From the NCBI RefSeq assembly GCF_019711415.1, contig NZ_JAIGNJ010000002.1:558001-622000 (forward strand): 64,000 nt of DNA. Reading direction: 5' to 3'. Positions 37,991 to 47,252 of the stretch are shown here, piece after piece. Each line of letters starts with the position of its first letter. Position 1 is the first letter of the stretch. The notes under the pieces are model-generated. The model was not told the origin of the DNA and searched no databases. It saw only the letters and a list, made by a program, of their open reading frames with translations. The position numbers were made by a program, and so were the translations under genes. This DNA comes from Qipengyuania vesicularis (GTDB lineage: Bacteria; Pseudomonadota; Alphaproteobacteria; Sphingomonadales; Sphingomonadaceae).

Positions 37991-38028
37991 CTTGATGCGG
38001 CGCGCAGCTACGGCTAGCGCGCATTCGT

Positions 38029-39930
38029 ATGATTTCTAAGCTTCTCATCGCCAACCGCGGCGAAATCGCCTGCCGTATCATCCGCACTGCGCGCGAGATG
38101 GGGATCGCCACTGTGGCGGTCTATTCCGATGCCGATGCCAAGGCGCTGCATGTGCGGCAAGCCGACGAGGCGGTCCACATCGGCCCCTCACCCGCTGCCG
38201 AAAGCTATCTGGTGGGCGAGAAGATCATCGCCGCGGCGAAGGAAACCGGGGCAGAGGCGATCCATCCGGGCTACGGCTTCCTGTCCGAGAATGCGGGCTT
38301 CGCGCAGGCCGTGATCGAAGCGGGGCTGATTTGGGTCGGCCCCAAGCCTTCCAGCATCGATGCGATGGGTCTCAAGGACGCGGCCAAGAAGCTGATGCGC
38401 GAGGCGGGCGTGCCCGTGACACCCGGCTATGAAGGGGAAGACCAGTCTGTCGAGCGCCTCAAGCTGGAAGCCGACGCGATCGGCTACCCCGTCCTCATCA
38501 AGGCGGTCGCGGGTGGCGGCGGTAAGGGCATGCGCAAGGTCGACAAGGCCGAAGACTTCGAAGCGAGCCTCGAAAGTTGCCGACGCGAGGCCAAGGCCAG
38601 CTTTTCCAACGATGAAGTGCTGCTGGAAAAGTGGATCACCTCGCCCCGCCATATCGAGGTGCAGGTCTTCGGCGACAGCCACGGTAATGTCGTCCACCTG
38701 TTCGAACGCGATTGCTCGCTCCAGCGCCGCCACCAGAAGGTGATCGAGGAAGCCCCCGCCCCCGGCATGGACGAAGCGACGCGCGAGGAAATCTGCGCCG
38801 CCGCCGTCCGCGCCGCCAAGGCTGTCGATTACGAGGGTGCGGGCACCATCGAATTCATCGCCGACGCCAGCGAAGGCCTGCGCGCCGACCGCATCTTCTT
38901 CATGGAAATGAACACACGGCTCCAGGTCGAACACCCGGTGACCGAAGAAATCACCGGGGTCGATCTGGTAGAGTGGCAGTTGCGTGTCGCGAGCGGCGAG
39001 CCGATACCGCTCAAGCAGGAGGAACTGAGCATCAACGGCTGGGCCATTGAGGCTCGGCTCTATGCGGAAGATCCGGCGAAGGGGTTTTTACCGAGCACGG
39101 GAAGACTAGAAGTCCTCAACCTCCGCCATTGCAGACGCGTCGATACGGGCGTCGAAGAGGGTGATGAGATTTCACCTTTCTATGATCCGATGGTCGCAAA
39201 GCTGATTACATGGAAAATCAATCGCAACGCGGCAATCGAAGCCATGATTGAAGCAAGCGCAGAGGTGGAATGCTACCCTGTCAAAACCAATGCTTGGTTC
39301 TTAAAGCGCCTTCTGTCGAGCGATGCATTCGCTGAGGGCGAGTTCGACACGTCCTACATCGGATCGAACCTCGACACTCTTATTGATCCGCCTGTGCCAT
39401 CGGAAATGCTGCTGTCACGAGCGAAGCGAAGAGTGGACACCTTCTACCTAGAAATGGATGATCCATACTACGAGCAACAAGCCTATCGTCAGGGCATGTC
39501 AGGATTTAGACTCAACTCGGAGCGTCGGACGGCAACCAGGGTACTCGTTAGCGGAGTCGAAGAGACCGTCAGCAAGATCGGTTTCATCCACAGCAAACAC
39601 GAGGATCATTGGCCCTCGTCCGATGAGTTCGTCCTCTTCGAAGATGGAGCATCATTCGAGGTCGCAAAGTTCCGAGAGCGCGGCACCGGCCACGCCTCCG
39701 CCGCTGATGGCGCGATCCTCGCCCCCATGCCGGGCAAGGTCATCGCGGTCGATGTGGCCGAGGGTGATGCGGTCACTGCGGGCCAGCGGCTGATGGTGCT
39801 CGAGGCGATGAAGATGGAACACGCGCTCACCGCGCCTTTCGACGGGACCGTGACCGAGCTTTCCGCCAGCGAGGGCGGGCAGGTTCAGGTGGAAGCGGTT
39901 TTGTGCGTGGTGGAGCCGAACGAAGAGTAG
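38029..39930 (+). CDS. acyl-CoA carboxylase alpha subunit (biotin carboxylase + carrier)
   Basis: 633 residues. A biotin carboxylase domain comes first: KLLIANRGEIACRIIRTA, GFLSENAGFAQA, the glycine-rich ATP loop KAVAGGGGKGMRKV, and the catalytic-region MEMNTRLQVEHPVTEEITG. An intersubunit domain and a C-terminal biotin carrier follow, with EAMKMEH at 592-598 (biotin on K595). It carboxylates biotin with bicarbonate and ATP. Propionyl-CoA is a likely final substrate given the valine operon 13 kb away, but methylcrotonyl- or acetyl-CoA cannot be excluded. Bases about 39075-39670 (roughly residues 350-547) drop sharply in G+C; see findings. A repeat separates it from the beta subunit. Confidence 0.92.
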   Translation: MISKLLIANRGEIACRIIRTAREMGIATVAVYSDADAKALHVRQADEAVHIGPSPAAESYLVGEKIIAAAKETGAEAIHPGYGFLSENAGFAQAVIEAGLIWVGPKPSSIDAMGLKDAAKKLMREAGVPVTPGYEGEDQSVERLKLEADAIGYPVLIKAVAGGGGKGMRKVDKAEDFEASLESCRREAKASFSNDEVLLEKWITSPRHIEVQVFGDSHGNVVHLFERDCSLQRRHQKVIEEAPAPGMDEATREEICAAAVRAAKAVDYEGAGTIEFIADASEGLRADRIFFMEMNTRLQVEHPVTEEITGVDLVEWQLRVASGEPIPLKQEELSINGWAIEARLYAEDPAKGFLPSTGRLEVLNLRHCRRVDTGVEEGDEISPFYDPMVAKLITWKINRNAAIEAMIEASAEVECYPVKTNAWFLKRLLSSDAFAEGEFDTSYIGSNLDTLIDPPVPSEMLLSRAKRRVDTFYLEMDDPYYEQQAYRQGMSGFRLNSERRTATRVLVSGVEETVSKIGFIHSKHEDHWPSSDEFVLFEDGASFEVAKFRERGTGHASAADGAILAPMPGKVIAVDVAEGDAVTAGQRLMVLEAMKMEHALTAPFDGTVTELSASEGGQVQVEAVLCVVEPNEE

Positions 39931-39944
39931 GCGCCCTTTCCTTT

Positions 39945-40048
39945 CGTCATTGCGAGCGATAGCGAAGCAATCCAGCTCCTGACCTTGCAGCCAGAAGCGG
40001 GTTAGGGAGATGGATTGCCGCAGCGACTGCGTCGCTTCGCAATGACGG
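39945..40048. repeat. REP/MITE-like palindromic element
   Basis: The left arm begins CGTCATTGCGAGCGATAGCG and continues AAGCAATCCAGCTC. The right arm is its imperfect reverse complement, with GGATTGCCGCAG and CGCTTCGCAATGACGGG. About 30 bases lie between the arms. 'CATTGCGAG..GAAGCAATCC' is a well-known type of dispersed palindrome in sphingomonads and other proteobacteria. It fills the space between the two carboxylase genes and abuts the ribosome site of the second. Only one copy is in the window. Confidence 0.75.
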
Positions 40049-40057
40049 GAGAGGTTT

Positions 40058-41608
40058 TTGAGCTGGGCCAAGGAACTCGAAGAACTGCGCCGCCGCGAGG
40101 CCCTCGCCGAGCAGATGGGCGGGCCGGACAAACTCGCTCGCCAGCATGGGCGCGGCAAGATGGATGCTCGCGCAAGGCTTGCCGCATTGGTCGATGAAGG
40201 CTCCTTCCGCGAAATCGGCAAGATCGCAGGCAAGGGTCATTACGACGAGGAGGGCAACCTTCAAAGCGTCGCCCCAGCCCCGTTCCTCTTCGGCAAGGCG
40301 CTCATCAACGGCCGCCCGGTGGTCGCCACGGCAGACGATTTCACCATTCGCGGCGGGGCGGCGGATGCGGGGATTTCCCGCAAGATGGTCCAGGCCGAAA
40401 AGATGGCGCATGAGCTCAAACTGCCGCTGATCCGCATGATCGACGGCACGGGTGGCGGCGGCAGCGTCAAGACGCTCGAACAGATTGGTGCGACATATAT
40501 TCCCGCCGTGCCCGGCTGGTCGGACGTGGTGAAGAACCTCGACACCGTGCCCGTCGTGGCGCTGGCGCTCGGCCCCACTGCCGGGCTCGGCGCGGCGCGG
40601 ACGGTCGCCAGCCACTATTCGATCATGGTCAAAGGCCTAAGCCAAATCTTCGCCGCAGGTCCCGCCGTCGTCGACGGGCTAGGCGAAAGCTACAAGGGGT
40701 CCACCGACCACAGCCAAGCCAAGGAAGACCTCGGCGGTTCGGAAATCCACACGCGCAACGGCGTAGTCGACGACGAGGTTGCCAGCGAGGCCGAGGCCTT
40801 CGCCCGCGCGCGCCATTTCCTCTCCTTCATGCCCGAACATGTCGGCCAGCTTGCGCGCCGATCGCACTGTACCGATCCGGTCCATCGCCGCGAGGAGGCG
40901 CTGCTCAGCCTCGTCCCGCGCGAAGAGAAGCAGGTCTATTCCATGCGCCGCTGCATGGAGATGGTGTTCGACCAGGGCACCGTGTTCGAGATCGGTCGCA
41001 TGTGGGGCCGCGCCTGCATCACCGCCCTCGCCCGGCTAGACGGCTGGCCGGTCATGGTTCTCGCGAGCGATCCGTCCTATCTCGGCGGATCGTGGGAGGC
41101 GAAGACCAGCGAGAAGGTCGAGCGCTTCGTGAAGCTCGCCGACCAGTTCCGACTTCCCATCGTCCACCTTGTCGACAATCCGGGCTTCATGATCGGGCGC
41201 GAGGCGGAAATGGCAGGCACGATCCGCTATGGCGTGCAGGCGATGAACGCGATCTACAAGGCCAGCGTCCCGCTCGCCTCGGTTGTGCTGCGCCGCGCCT
41301 ATGGAATCGCAGGCAGCGCGATGAGCAACGCCGAGACCTACCAATACCGCTTCTGCTGGCCCTCGGGTGACTGGGGCAGCCTGCCGATCGCGGGCGGGCT
41401 GGAGGTGGCCTACAAGTCCGAGCTCGAGGCGGCCGACGATCCCGAAGCCGAACTCGCCGCGATCCGCGAGCGGCTGGACAAGGTCACCTCGCCCTTCCGC
41501 AGCGCCGAACGCTTCAATGTCGAGGACATCATCGACCCGCGCGACACGCGTCCGCTGCTGTGCGAGTTCGCTCAGCTTGCCTGGCGCAGGCTGGAGAGCG
41601 AGGCCTAG
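40058..41608 (+). CDS. acyl-CoA carboxylase beta (carboxyltransferase) subunit
   Basis: 516 residues from TTG 40058, with GAGAGG a few bases upstream. It has two crotonase-like carboxyltransferase halves: GRGKMDARARLAALVDEGSF, FTIRGGAADAGISRKMV and IDGTGGGGSVKT in the first, and VDNPGFMIGREAEMAGTIR plus SVVLRRAYGIAGSAMSNAET in the second. It moves carboxyl from biotin to an acyl-CoA. The second-half sequence is typical of propionyl/acyl-CoA carboxylases, but the substrate is inferred. The stop (TAG 41606-41608) shares bases with the stop of the convergent transporter. Confidence 0.9.
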   Translation: MSWAKELEELRRREALAEQMGGPDKLARQHGRGKMDARARLAALVDEGSFREIGKIAGKGHYDEEGNLQSVAPAPFLFGKALINGRPVVATADDFTIRGGAADAGISRKMVQAEKMAHELKLPLIRMIDGTGGGGSVKTLEQIGATYIPAVPGWSDVVKNLDTVPVVALALGPTAGLGAARTVASHYSIMVKGLSQIFAAGPAVVDGLGESYKGSTDHSQAKEDLGGSEIHTRNGVVDDEVASEAEAFARARHFLSFMPEHVGQLARRSHCTDPVHRREEALLSLVPREEKQVYSMRRCMEMVFDQGTVFEIGRMWGRACITALARLDGWPVMVLASDPSYLGGSWEAKTSEKVERFVKLADQFRLPIVHLVDNPGFMIGREAEMAGTIRYGVQAMNAIYKASVPLASVVLRRAYGIAGSAMSNAETYQYRFCWPSGDWGSLPIAGGLEVAYKSELEAADDPEAELAAIRERLDKVTSPFRSAERFNVEDIIDPRDTRPLLCEFAQLAWRRLESEA

Positions 41609-42918
41609 ATCGCCTCATGCATGGCGAGGTACTTGCGTGCCTCGCCCGGGCGCCGGAAAAGCTTGCCCCGCTCGCTGAACAGCACGAGCATCAGGGAGCA
41701 CAGGCTGAACCCGAACAGCGCCAGCGCGATGGGCTTTGCCGTACCATCGTAATTCTGCCCGATCGCAATCCCGATCAGCGCGGCCCCACCCATGCGGATG
41801 AAGCCCTGGGCGGAGGAAGCCGCGCCCGCAGTATGCTCGAACGGCTGCATTGCGATCGATCCGAAGTTCGCGCCCATGAAGCCAAGCAGGCATAGGTTGC
41901 CTGCCATCAGCGGCACGAACCAGTACAGATCGCCCGGCTGGAAGAAGGCGGCGTAGACCTGCATCGCCGCCAGGCAGATGAAGGTCACGAGCGCCGTGTG
42001 GCTCACCCGCCGGGCACCGTATCGTTCGACGATGCGCGAATTGGCGAAGCTCGACATCGCTAGCGTCGAAGCGGTCAGGCCGAAGATGAGCGGGAAGTAT
42101 TCGTCCGCATCGAAATGTTCGCCGATCAGCTGCTGCGCGCTGTTGATGTAGCCGAACAGAGCGCCAAAGGTCAGCGCGCTGCCGATGACGTAACCCGAAG
42201 CCTCGCGTGTGGTGAGCGTGAGGGGCAGGTTGTGCGCTACCGTGCGGAAATCGAGCGGCTGCCGATCCTCTGGTGAAAGCGTTTCAGGCAGGCGCGACCA
42301 TGCCCACAGCCAGACGAGCGACGCGATCGCGGCCATGACCACGAAGACCCAGGGCCAATGGCCGAAAGCCAGCACCACCTGCCCGAGGCTGGGTGCGAGC
42401 ACCGGCACCACCATGAAGACGATGAAGATGGTCGACATGATCCGCGCCATTGCATCGCCTTCGAAGCGATCGCGAATGATCGCGGCGGGCAGCACGCCCA
42501 GCCCCGCAGTGCAGAAGCCCTGGATGCCGCGCAGCCAGAGCAGGCTCTCGTAAGTGGGCGCGAAGGCACACAGGATCGAGGTAACGACATAAGCGGCGAA
42601 GGCCACGAACAACACGCGGCGCCGACCGAAAGTATCGGCAAAGGAACCCGGGATCAGGCAGCCGACGCCTGCCGCAAGCAGGTAGACACCCACAACGAGC
42701 TGTCGCCTGTTCGGCTCGGACACGCCGAAGGATCCCGCGATCTCGTCGAGCGCGGGGAGCATGGCGTCGATCGCCAGCGCGCCAAGGCTCATCGTCGCCG
42801 CCATCAATGCGACGAACTCGGCCCTGCCGATGCTACGGCTGGTGCCGTCGCTTGAGGAGATGGTGGTGATCATGCGGGGGTGTCTTTGCGAGACGAAGGA
42901 TACGATGGGAAGGCGCAT
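41605..42918 (-). CDS. MFS exporter of the Bcr/CflA drug-resistance type
   Basis: 437 residues, twelve membrane helices. The opening MSLGALAIDAMLPALDEIAG and GVYLLAAGVGCLIPGSFADTFGRRRVLF (motif A) are typical of Bcr/CflA efflux proteins, as is LRGIQGFCTAGLGVLPAAII (motif C region). Probable role: proton-driven drug or metabolite export. ATG 42918 has AGGAA upstream; ATG 42873 is a plausible shorter start closer to the family N-terminus. Its stop overlaps the carboxylase stop (CTAG). It diverges from dinB. Confidence 0.88.
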   Translation of the reverse strand: MRLPIVSFVSQRHPRMITTISSSDGTSRSIGRAEFVALMAATMSLGALAIDAMLPALDEIAGSFGVSEPNRRQLVVGVYLLAAGVGCLIPGSFADTFGRRRVLFVAFAAYVVTSILCAFAPTYESLLWLRGIQGFCTAGLGVLPAAIIRDRFEGDAMARIMSTIFIVFMVVPVLAPSLGQVVLAFGHWPWVFVVMAAIASLVWLWAWSRLPETLSPEDRQPLDFRTVAHNLPLTLTTREASGYVIGSALTFGALFGYINSAQQLIGEHFDADEYFPLIFGLTASTLAMSSFANSRIVERYGARRVSHTALVTFICLAAMQVYAAFFQPGDLYWFVPLMAGNLCLLGFMGANFGSIAMQPFEHTAGAASSAQGFIRMGGAALIGIAIGQNYDGTAKPIALALFGFSLCSLMLVLFSERGKLFRRPGEARKYLAMHEAI

Positions 42919-42987
42919 CGGGTTCCTGAGTGCAATTTTTCATGCCCTGTGCTTCATTTGTCGCGCCCGCGCGCCTATCCCCGGCGC

Positions 42988-44103
42988 ATGGCCGAAGAGG
43001 AGCAAGACGACGCAGATGAGGCAGATGGCCTGCGCAAGATCATCCACGTCGACATGGACGCATTCTTCGCCAGCGTAGAACAACGCGACAACCCGGAACT
43101 GCGCGGCAAGCCAGTGGCTGTCGGTGGATCGAGCGGGCGCGGCGTCGTGGCAGCCGCTAGTTACGAAGCGCGAAAGTTTGGTGTGCGTAGCGCCATGCCC
43201 AGCGTCACGGCCAAGCGCAAATGCCCAGAGCTGATCTTCTGCAAATCGCGCTTTGATGTCTATCGCGCGGTCAGCCAGCAGATCCGGGCGATCTTCCGTC
43301 ACCACACCGACCTGGTCGAGCCGCTGAGCCTCGACGAGGCCTATCTGGACGTGACCGAGGACAAGCTCGGCATCGGGAGCGCCACGCGTATCGCCGAACT
43401 CATCCGGCAGGAAATCCGCGCCAAGACCAGGCTGACGGCGAGCGCGGGAGTGAGCTACAACAAGTTCCTGGCCAAGCTCGCCAGCGACCAGAACAAGCCG
43501 GACGGACTATGCGTTATTCGCCCGGGAGAGGGCGCAGAATTCGTGCAGTCTTTGCCGGTGAGACGGTTCCACGGTGTCGGTCCGAAGGGGGCGGAAAAGA
43601 TGGCGCGGCTCGGGATCGAGACGGGCGCGGACTTGGCGGCGAAGGACATCGAGTGGCTGCGCGCCCATTTCGGCAGCTTCGCCGATTACCTCTACCGCGC
43701 GGCCCGCGGCATCGATTTGAGACCCGTCCGCTCCAGCCGCATACGCAAGTCGGTCGGCGGCGAGCGGACCTTCAACCGCGATCTGTCATCGGGCAGCGAG
43801 CTGCGCGAGACACTGGAAGACATCATCGACATCGTCTGGGGCTATATCGAGCGGGCCGAGGCCAAGGGGCGTACGGTCACGCTCAAGATGAAATACACCG
43901 ACTTCCAGATCTTCAGCCGTGCAAAGACAGTCGACCAGCCCATTGAAGGAAAGGAAGAGTTCGCTCGGATATCACGCAAGCTGCTGGAGGAGGTCTTGCC
44001 CCTCCCGATGCCCATCCGGCTGATGGGACTGACATTGTCGAAGCTGGACCGTGACGGCGAGGACGAGCCGCAGCGGCCCGATGCGCAGTTGAGCTTGCTC
44101 TAG
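42988..44103 (+). CDS. dinB: DNA polymerase IV (Y-family, translesion)
   Basis: 371 residues from ATG 42988. The frame is open upstream but reads through the divergent spacer, and family proteins begin near here. KIIHVDMDAFFASVEQRDNP holds the first catalytic aspartates and PLSLDEAYLDVT the next acidic pair. TASAGVSYNKFLAKLASDQN and a little-finger domain follow. The last residues AQLSLL form a beta-clamp-binding motif, exactly at the C-terminus as in other DinB proteins. It bypasses DNA lesions with low fidelity. No clear SOS box was found upstream. The stop overlaps that of the convergent NUDIX gene (CTAG). Confidence 0.95.
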   Translation: MAEEEQDDADEADGLRKIIHVDMDAFFASVEQRDNPELRGKPVAVGGSSGRGVVAAASYEARKFGVRSAMPSVTAKRKCPELIFCKSRFDVYRAVSQQIRAIFRHHTDLVEPLSLDEAYLDVTEDKLGIGSATRIAELIRQEIRAKTRLTASAGVSYNKFLAKLASDQNKPDGLCVIRPGEGAEFVQSLPVRRFHGVGPKGAEKMARLGIETGADLAAKDIEWLRAHFGSFADYLYRAARGIDLRPVRSSRIRKSVGGERTFNRDLSSGSELRETLEDIIDIVWGYIERAEAKGRTVTLKMKYTDFQIFSRAKTVDQPIEGKEEFARISRKLLEEVLPLPMPIRLMGLTLSKLDRDGEDEPQRPDAQLSLL

Positions 44104-44570
44104 TCCTTGCGGGCCTGCCACAACTTGAGCCGCTCGCGCGTGCGCGGGCTCAACGGTTCGGGCAATGAATGGGTGGGGAAGAAACGTGCCTCGATCACCT
44201 CGCGGCCATCGGCTTCAGGCATATCATTTATGATCCCGTCGAACACATGCGCCGTGTGCGCTGCGCCGGACAATTCTTCCTCGATCACGCCGACCAGCTT
44301 CATGCCTTCGATTTCGCAGCCGGTTTCTTCGAGCAGTTCGCGTCTGGCAGCGTTTTCCGGAGCCTCGCCATCGGCGATACCGCCGCCGGGAAAGTACCAT
44401 TCCTGCGGACCGTAGCTATGACGAACGAGCAAGACCTGCCCATCGAAATCGCGCCCGATGATGCTGACGCCATCGCGCGTGGTGCCGGTGACAGCCCGGG
44501 CGCGACGGCGCACCTTGTATCCGATTTTCAGGGCGAGGCGGTGCAGCGGTGCGGGCATCAGGTGAAGCAT
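44100..44570 (-). CDS. NUDIX hydrolase
   Basis: 156 residues. The NUDIX box is complete: GGIADG-E-APENAAR-RELLEETG matches Gx5Ex7REUxEExGU, and the preceding EWYFPGG is standard. It hydrolyses a nucleoside diphosphate linked to another group; the substrate is unknown. The basic N-terminus is RLALKIGYKVRRRARAV. ATG 44570 overlaps the end of pgl; ATG 44558 (TGATG with the pgl stop) is an alternative that suggests coupled translation. Together with dinB it may be a coincidental repair pairing. Confidence 0.9.
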   Translation of the reverse strand: MLHLMPAPLHRLALKIGYKVRRRARAVTGTTRDGVSIIGRDFDGQVLLVRHSYGPQEWYFPGGGIADGEAPENAARRELLEETGCEIEGMKLVGVIEEELSGAAHTAHVFDGIINDMPEADGREVIEARFFPTHSLPEPLSPRTRERLKLWQARKD

Positions 44571-45178
44571 GTGACAGGCTGTTTAGCGCCTGCCAGCAGC
44601 CTCGCAACCGGCAAATCGCTGTTACCCGCAGCCGCCTGATCGAACACGTCCCGCTTGTCTTGCCCCCTGATAACGAAAGCGATTTCCCCGCTGTCGAGCA
44701 GCGAAGGGAGCGTAAGGCTGATGCGATCGAATGGTGCCTCGGGGGGCAGGGGATCGGGGGTCAGGCGGATGATGCGCCGCGGCTCCTCCAGTTGCGGATC
44801 GGTGTTGGGAAAGAGCGACGCGATATGCCCGTCGGCGCCCATGCCGAGCCAGGCGAGGTCGAAATGCGGAACCTGCTCCATGATCGTGAGCGTGACGACC
44901 TCGGCCCCGGCAGGTTCGAACAGGGCGCGCAATTTGCCGGTATTCGAGGCTTCGTGATCTTCGGGGACGATCCGGTCGTCCCCCGGCCACACGACGAGCC
45001 GCGACCAGTCGAGATCGGCTTCCAGCAGCTTTGCGATGATCGGGAACGGGGTCGATCCTCCGGGTACGGTAATCGTGACCGGCCCGTCTCGCGAAGCCAG
45101 CGCGCCTGCAATCCTGCCTTCCAGCCATTCGGCAATCGCGCCGTCTGCTGCGTTCTCGATGATCGTGATGTCAGCCAT
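44558..45178 (-). CDS. pgl: 6-phosphogluconolactonase
   Basis: 206 residues. VTITVPGGSTPFPIIAKL near residue 35, WPGDDRIVPEDHEASN and the signature AWLGMGADGHIASLFPNTDP identify bacterial 6-phosphogluconolactonase (DevB type). It opens 6-phosphogluconolactone in the pentose-phosphate/Entner-Doudoroff entry. zwf and edd are not adjacent. It is followed by the NUDIX gene with overlap. Confidence 0.93.
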   Translation of the reverse strand: MADITIIENAADGAIAEWLEGRIAGALASRDGPVTITVPGGSTPFPIIAKLLEADLDWSRLVVWPGDDRIVPEDHEASNTGKLRALFEPAGAEVVTLTIMEQVPHFDLAWLGMGADGHIASLFPNTDPQLEEPRRIIRLTPDPLPPEAPFDRISLTLPSLLDSGEIAFVIRGQDKRDVFDQAAAGNSDLPVARLLAGAKQPVTCFT

Positions 45179-45249
45179 GCGTCACAGCGATACAGCAAAC
45201 CCGCCCACGGCCAAGCCGGGAGCGGGTGAATTGCTATGCGCCAGAGACC

Positions 45250-45711
45250 TTACTTGCTGGTCTGGTTTAGGAACCAGATGCGCTCTTCGGCCTGGTCGAT
45301 CCAGTCGTCCACGATACCGCTGGTGGCATTGTCGCCGACGCTTTCGGCTTCTTCCTTCACGGTTTCGAGGCGCTGGTGCAGCTTCTTGTTGTCGTCGCGC
45401 AGTTCGATCACCATCGCATCCGCGGTCAGGGTCACATCGTCCTGATCGGCAATCTGGGTTTCGGACGCCACTGTGCCGATCGAGGTCAGCGTATACTCGT
45501 CGTTCTTGCGAACGCGTTCACCGATATCGTCGACGGTCCCGATCAGCTGGGCGGCCTGCTCGTCGAATAGGACATGGAGGTCGCGAAAGCGCGGCCCCGC
45601 GACGTGCCAGTGAAAGTTCTTGGTCTTGAAATAGAGCGCCATCGTGTCTGCAAGGGCGCCGTTCAGCGCCGTCACGAGGCCCGATTTCGCGTTGTTTCCG
45701 AGAGTGGTCAT
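45250..45711 (-). CDS. dps: Dps-family ferritin-like DNA-protection protein
   Basis: 153 residues. The ferroxidase segment NFHWHVAGPRFRDLHVLFDE carries the H...H...D...E ligands that sit between Dps subunits, and a four-helix pattern continues to the end. Dps dodecamers oxidise and store iron with peroxide and shield DNA in stress. ATG 45711 has AAAGGA 9 bases upstream; upstream in-frame codons read through the promoter region. Likely stress-induced, but I recognise no OxyR site with confidence. Confidence 0.93.
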   Translation of the reverse strand: MTTLGNNAKSGLVTALNGALADTMALYFKTKNFHWHVAGPRFRDLHVLFDEQAAQLIGTVDDIGERVRKNDEYTLTSIGTVASETQIADQDDVTLTADAMVIELRDDNKKLHQRLETVKEEAESVGDNATSGIVDDWIDQAEERIWFLNQTSK

Positions 45712-45854
45712 CCGTTTTTCCTTTGATCTGGGTTCTTGCCCAATCAACGGATCAGAGGCGCGGGAGTTTCGCGAAGCGTTTCGCCCGCTCTAATCGGATC
45801 ACTCGATCAAAGGATGGTTTTATTCTCGGTTATTGCGATCAATTCGCAGTTGGA

Positions 45855-47177
45855 TCAAGCAGCCCACGGCCCGGTAATCGCGACGGTCCGCGTCGGGGAA
45901 TAGGCGTTGACGAAGAACCACTTCCCATCGGGCGAGAAGCACCCACCAGCGAGTTCAGTCTGCATGTTGAGGCGGCCAAAGACATAGGGCTCGCCTTGCG
46001 GGGTGATACCGATCAGGCGATTGTCGACCACCTGCGTGTACTGATCTTCGCACACAATCAGGTGACCGTTGGGCCCGACAGTCAGATTGTCGCCATAGTT
46101 GAACTGGTCTTCGCTCTCGCTCTCGAAGAAGAGCTCGACCTCATCGGCCTTTTTCTCCCGTCCGGGGACCAGCTTGAAAATCTGTCCGAGCTTCTTCGCA
46201 CCGCCGCTTGTCGAGCAGATGAACAGTTCATCCGTCCCCATGTGAATCCCTTCGCCGCGGGCGACGAGCGATCCGCCCTGGGCGGCCGCACGCATGCGCA
46301 AATCGTCTTGTGGGGAATCGACATCATCGAGAGGAATCCACTCGACCTTGTAGCGCTTGCCGACCTCCATCGTTGCGCTTTCCCAGTTGCGGGTATCGGG
46401 CAGCCCCACAATACGCATCGCCTCCAACCGACCACCCTTCGCCAGATCGCCGGCGACATCGGGGATGAAGCGGTAGACGACCGAATCGTCCCGGTCCTCG
46501 GTCAGGTAGACCAGCCCCGTTTGCGGATCGACGCAGGCCGCCTCGTGATTGAAGCGTCCCATCGCCTTGAGTGGCTCCGGGTTGATCAGCCCTGTTGCGT
46601 CGGCGGGAATTTCGAAGATCCAGCCGTGATCCTTGGCCAGTCTATCAGGACCGATATGCTGCGGTTCGGAGACGAATTCCTCGCAAGTGAGCCAGCTGCC
46701 CCAGGGCGTCACCCCGCCCGAACAATTGCGAATTGTTCCAGCCAGCGAGCGAAATTCGCGCTTCTTCTCCAGCGTTCGAGCATCGAGCACGATGTGGGTT
46801 GTCCCGCCGGGCAATACGGCCTGGCCGGCTAGACGATCATAGCCGTCGACAAGATTGCCGCCTGTGCCCTGACCGGGACGCAGCTCGTGGTTGCGAACGA
46901 GTGCGATATCTCCGCTCGGCAGCGGCAGGCATCCCATGCCATCTGCGGCATCCGGCACGGTTCTGCCATCGCTCATCACGTCATCGAAGCTGGAGAGAAG
47001 CCGGTAGGAAAAGCCCTCGGGTAGGTCGAGCAGGCCAAAGGGATCGGGAACCAACGGTCCGTATCCAGTGAATGTTGCGGATCTTGATGGCGGCGACATG
47101 CAGCCACTCAGCGACAGCGCAGCCAATGCGCTTGCGGTGGCAGATAGGAACTGTCGGCGATGTAGGTCTGCGGTCAC
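45855..47177 (-). CDS. PhoX-family (DUF839) phosphatase-like exported protein
   Basis: 440 residues from GTG 47177, which has AAGGAGA upstream. The N-terminus HRRQFLSATASALAALSLSG then C combines a twin-arginine motif with a lipobox-like LSGC, so Tat export and lipid anchoring are both possible. The body fits PhoX: RNHELRPG, NCSGGVTPWGSWLTCEE, GRFNHEAACVDP and VYLTEDRDDS, which in PhoX hold iron and calcium ligands. Predicted phosphatase activity is from the family only. It diverges from the SDR gene. Confidence 0.87.
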   Translation of the reverse strand: MTADLHRRQFLSATASALAALSLSGCMSPPSRSATFTGYGPLVPDPFGLLDLPEGFSYRLLSSFDDVMSDGRTVPDAADGMGCLPLPSGDIALVRNHELRPGQGTGGNLVDGYDRLAGQAVLPGGTTHIVLDARTLEKKREFRSLAGTIRNCSGGVTPWGSWLTCEEFVSEPQHIGPDRLAKDHGWIFEIPADATGLINPEPLKAMGRFNHEAACVDPQTGLVYLTEDRDDSVVYRFIPDVAGDLAKGGRLEAMRIVGLPDTRNWESATMEVGKRYKVEWIPLDDVDSPQDDLRMRAAAQGGSLVARGEGIHMGTDELFICSTSGGAKKLGQIFKLVPGREKKADEVELFFESESEDQFNYGDNLTVGPNGHLIVCEDQYTQVVDNRLIGITPQGEPYVFGRLNMQTELAGGCFSPDGKWFFVNAYSPTRTVAITGPWAA

Positions 47178-47252
47178 GAATCTCTCCTTGGCGCGTCGGC
47201 CATCGCCATGCGATAGCAGGGTGAAGGAGTTATGACAGCGGGGAGAGACGTA

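Noticed and set aside
45179-45249. ACCCGC/GCGGGT inverted repeat between pgl and dps
   Set aside because: Six-base arms with a long interior and no U-run; too weak to call.
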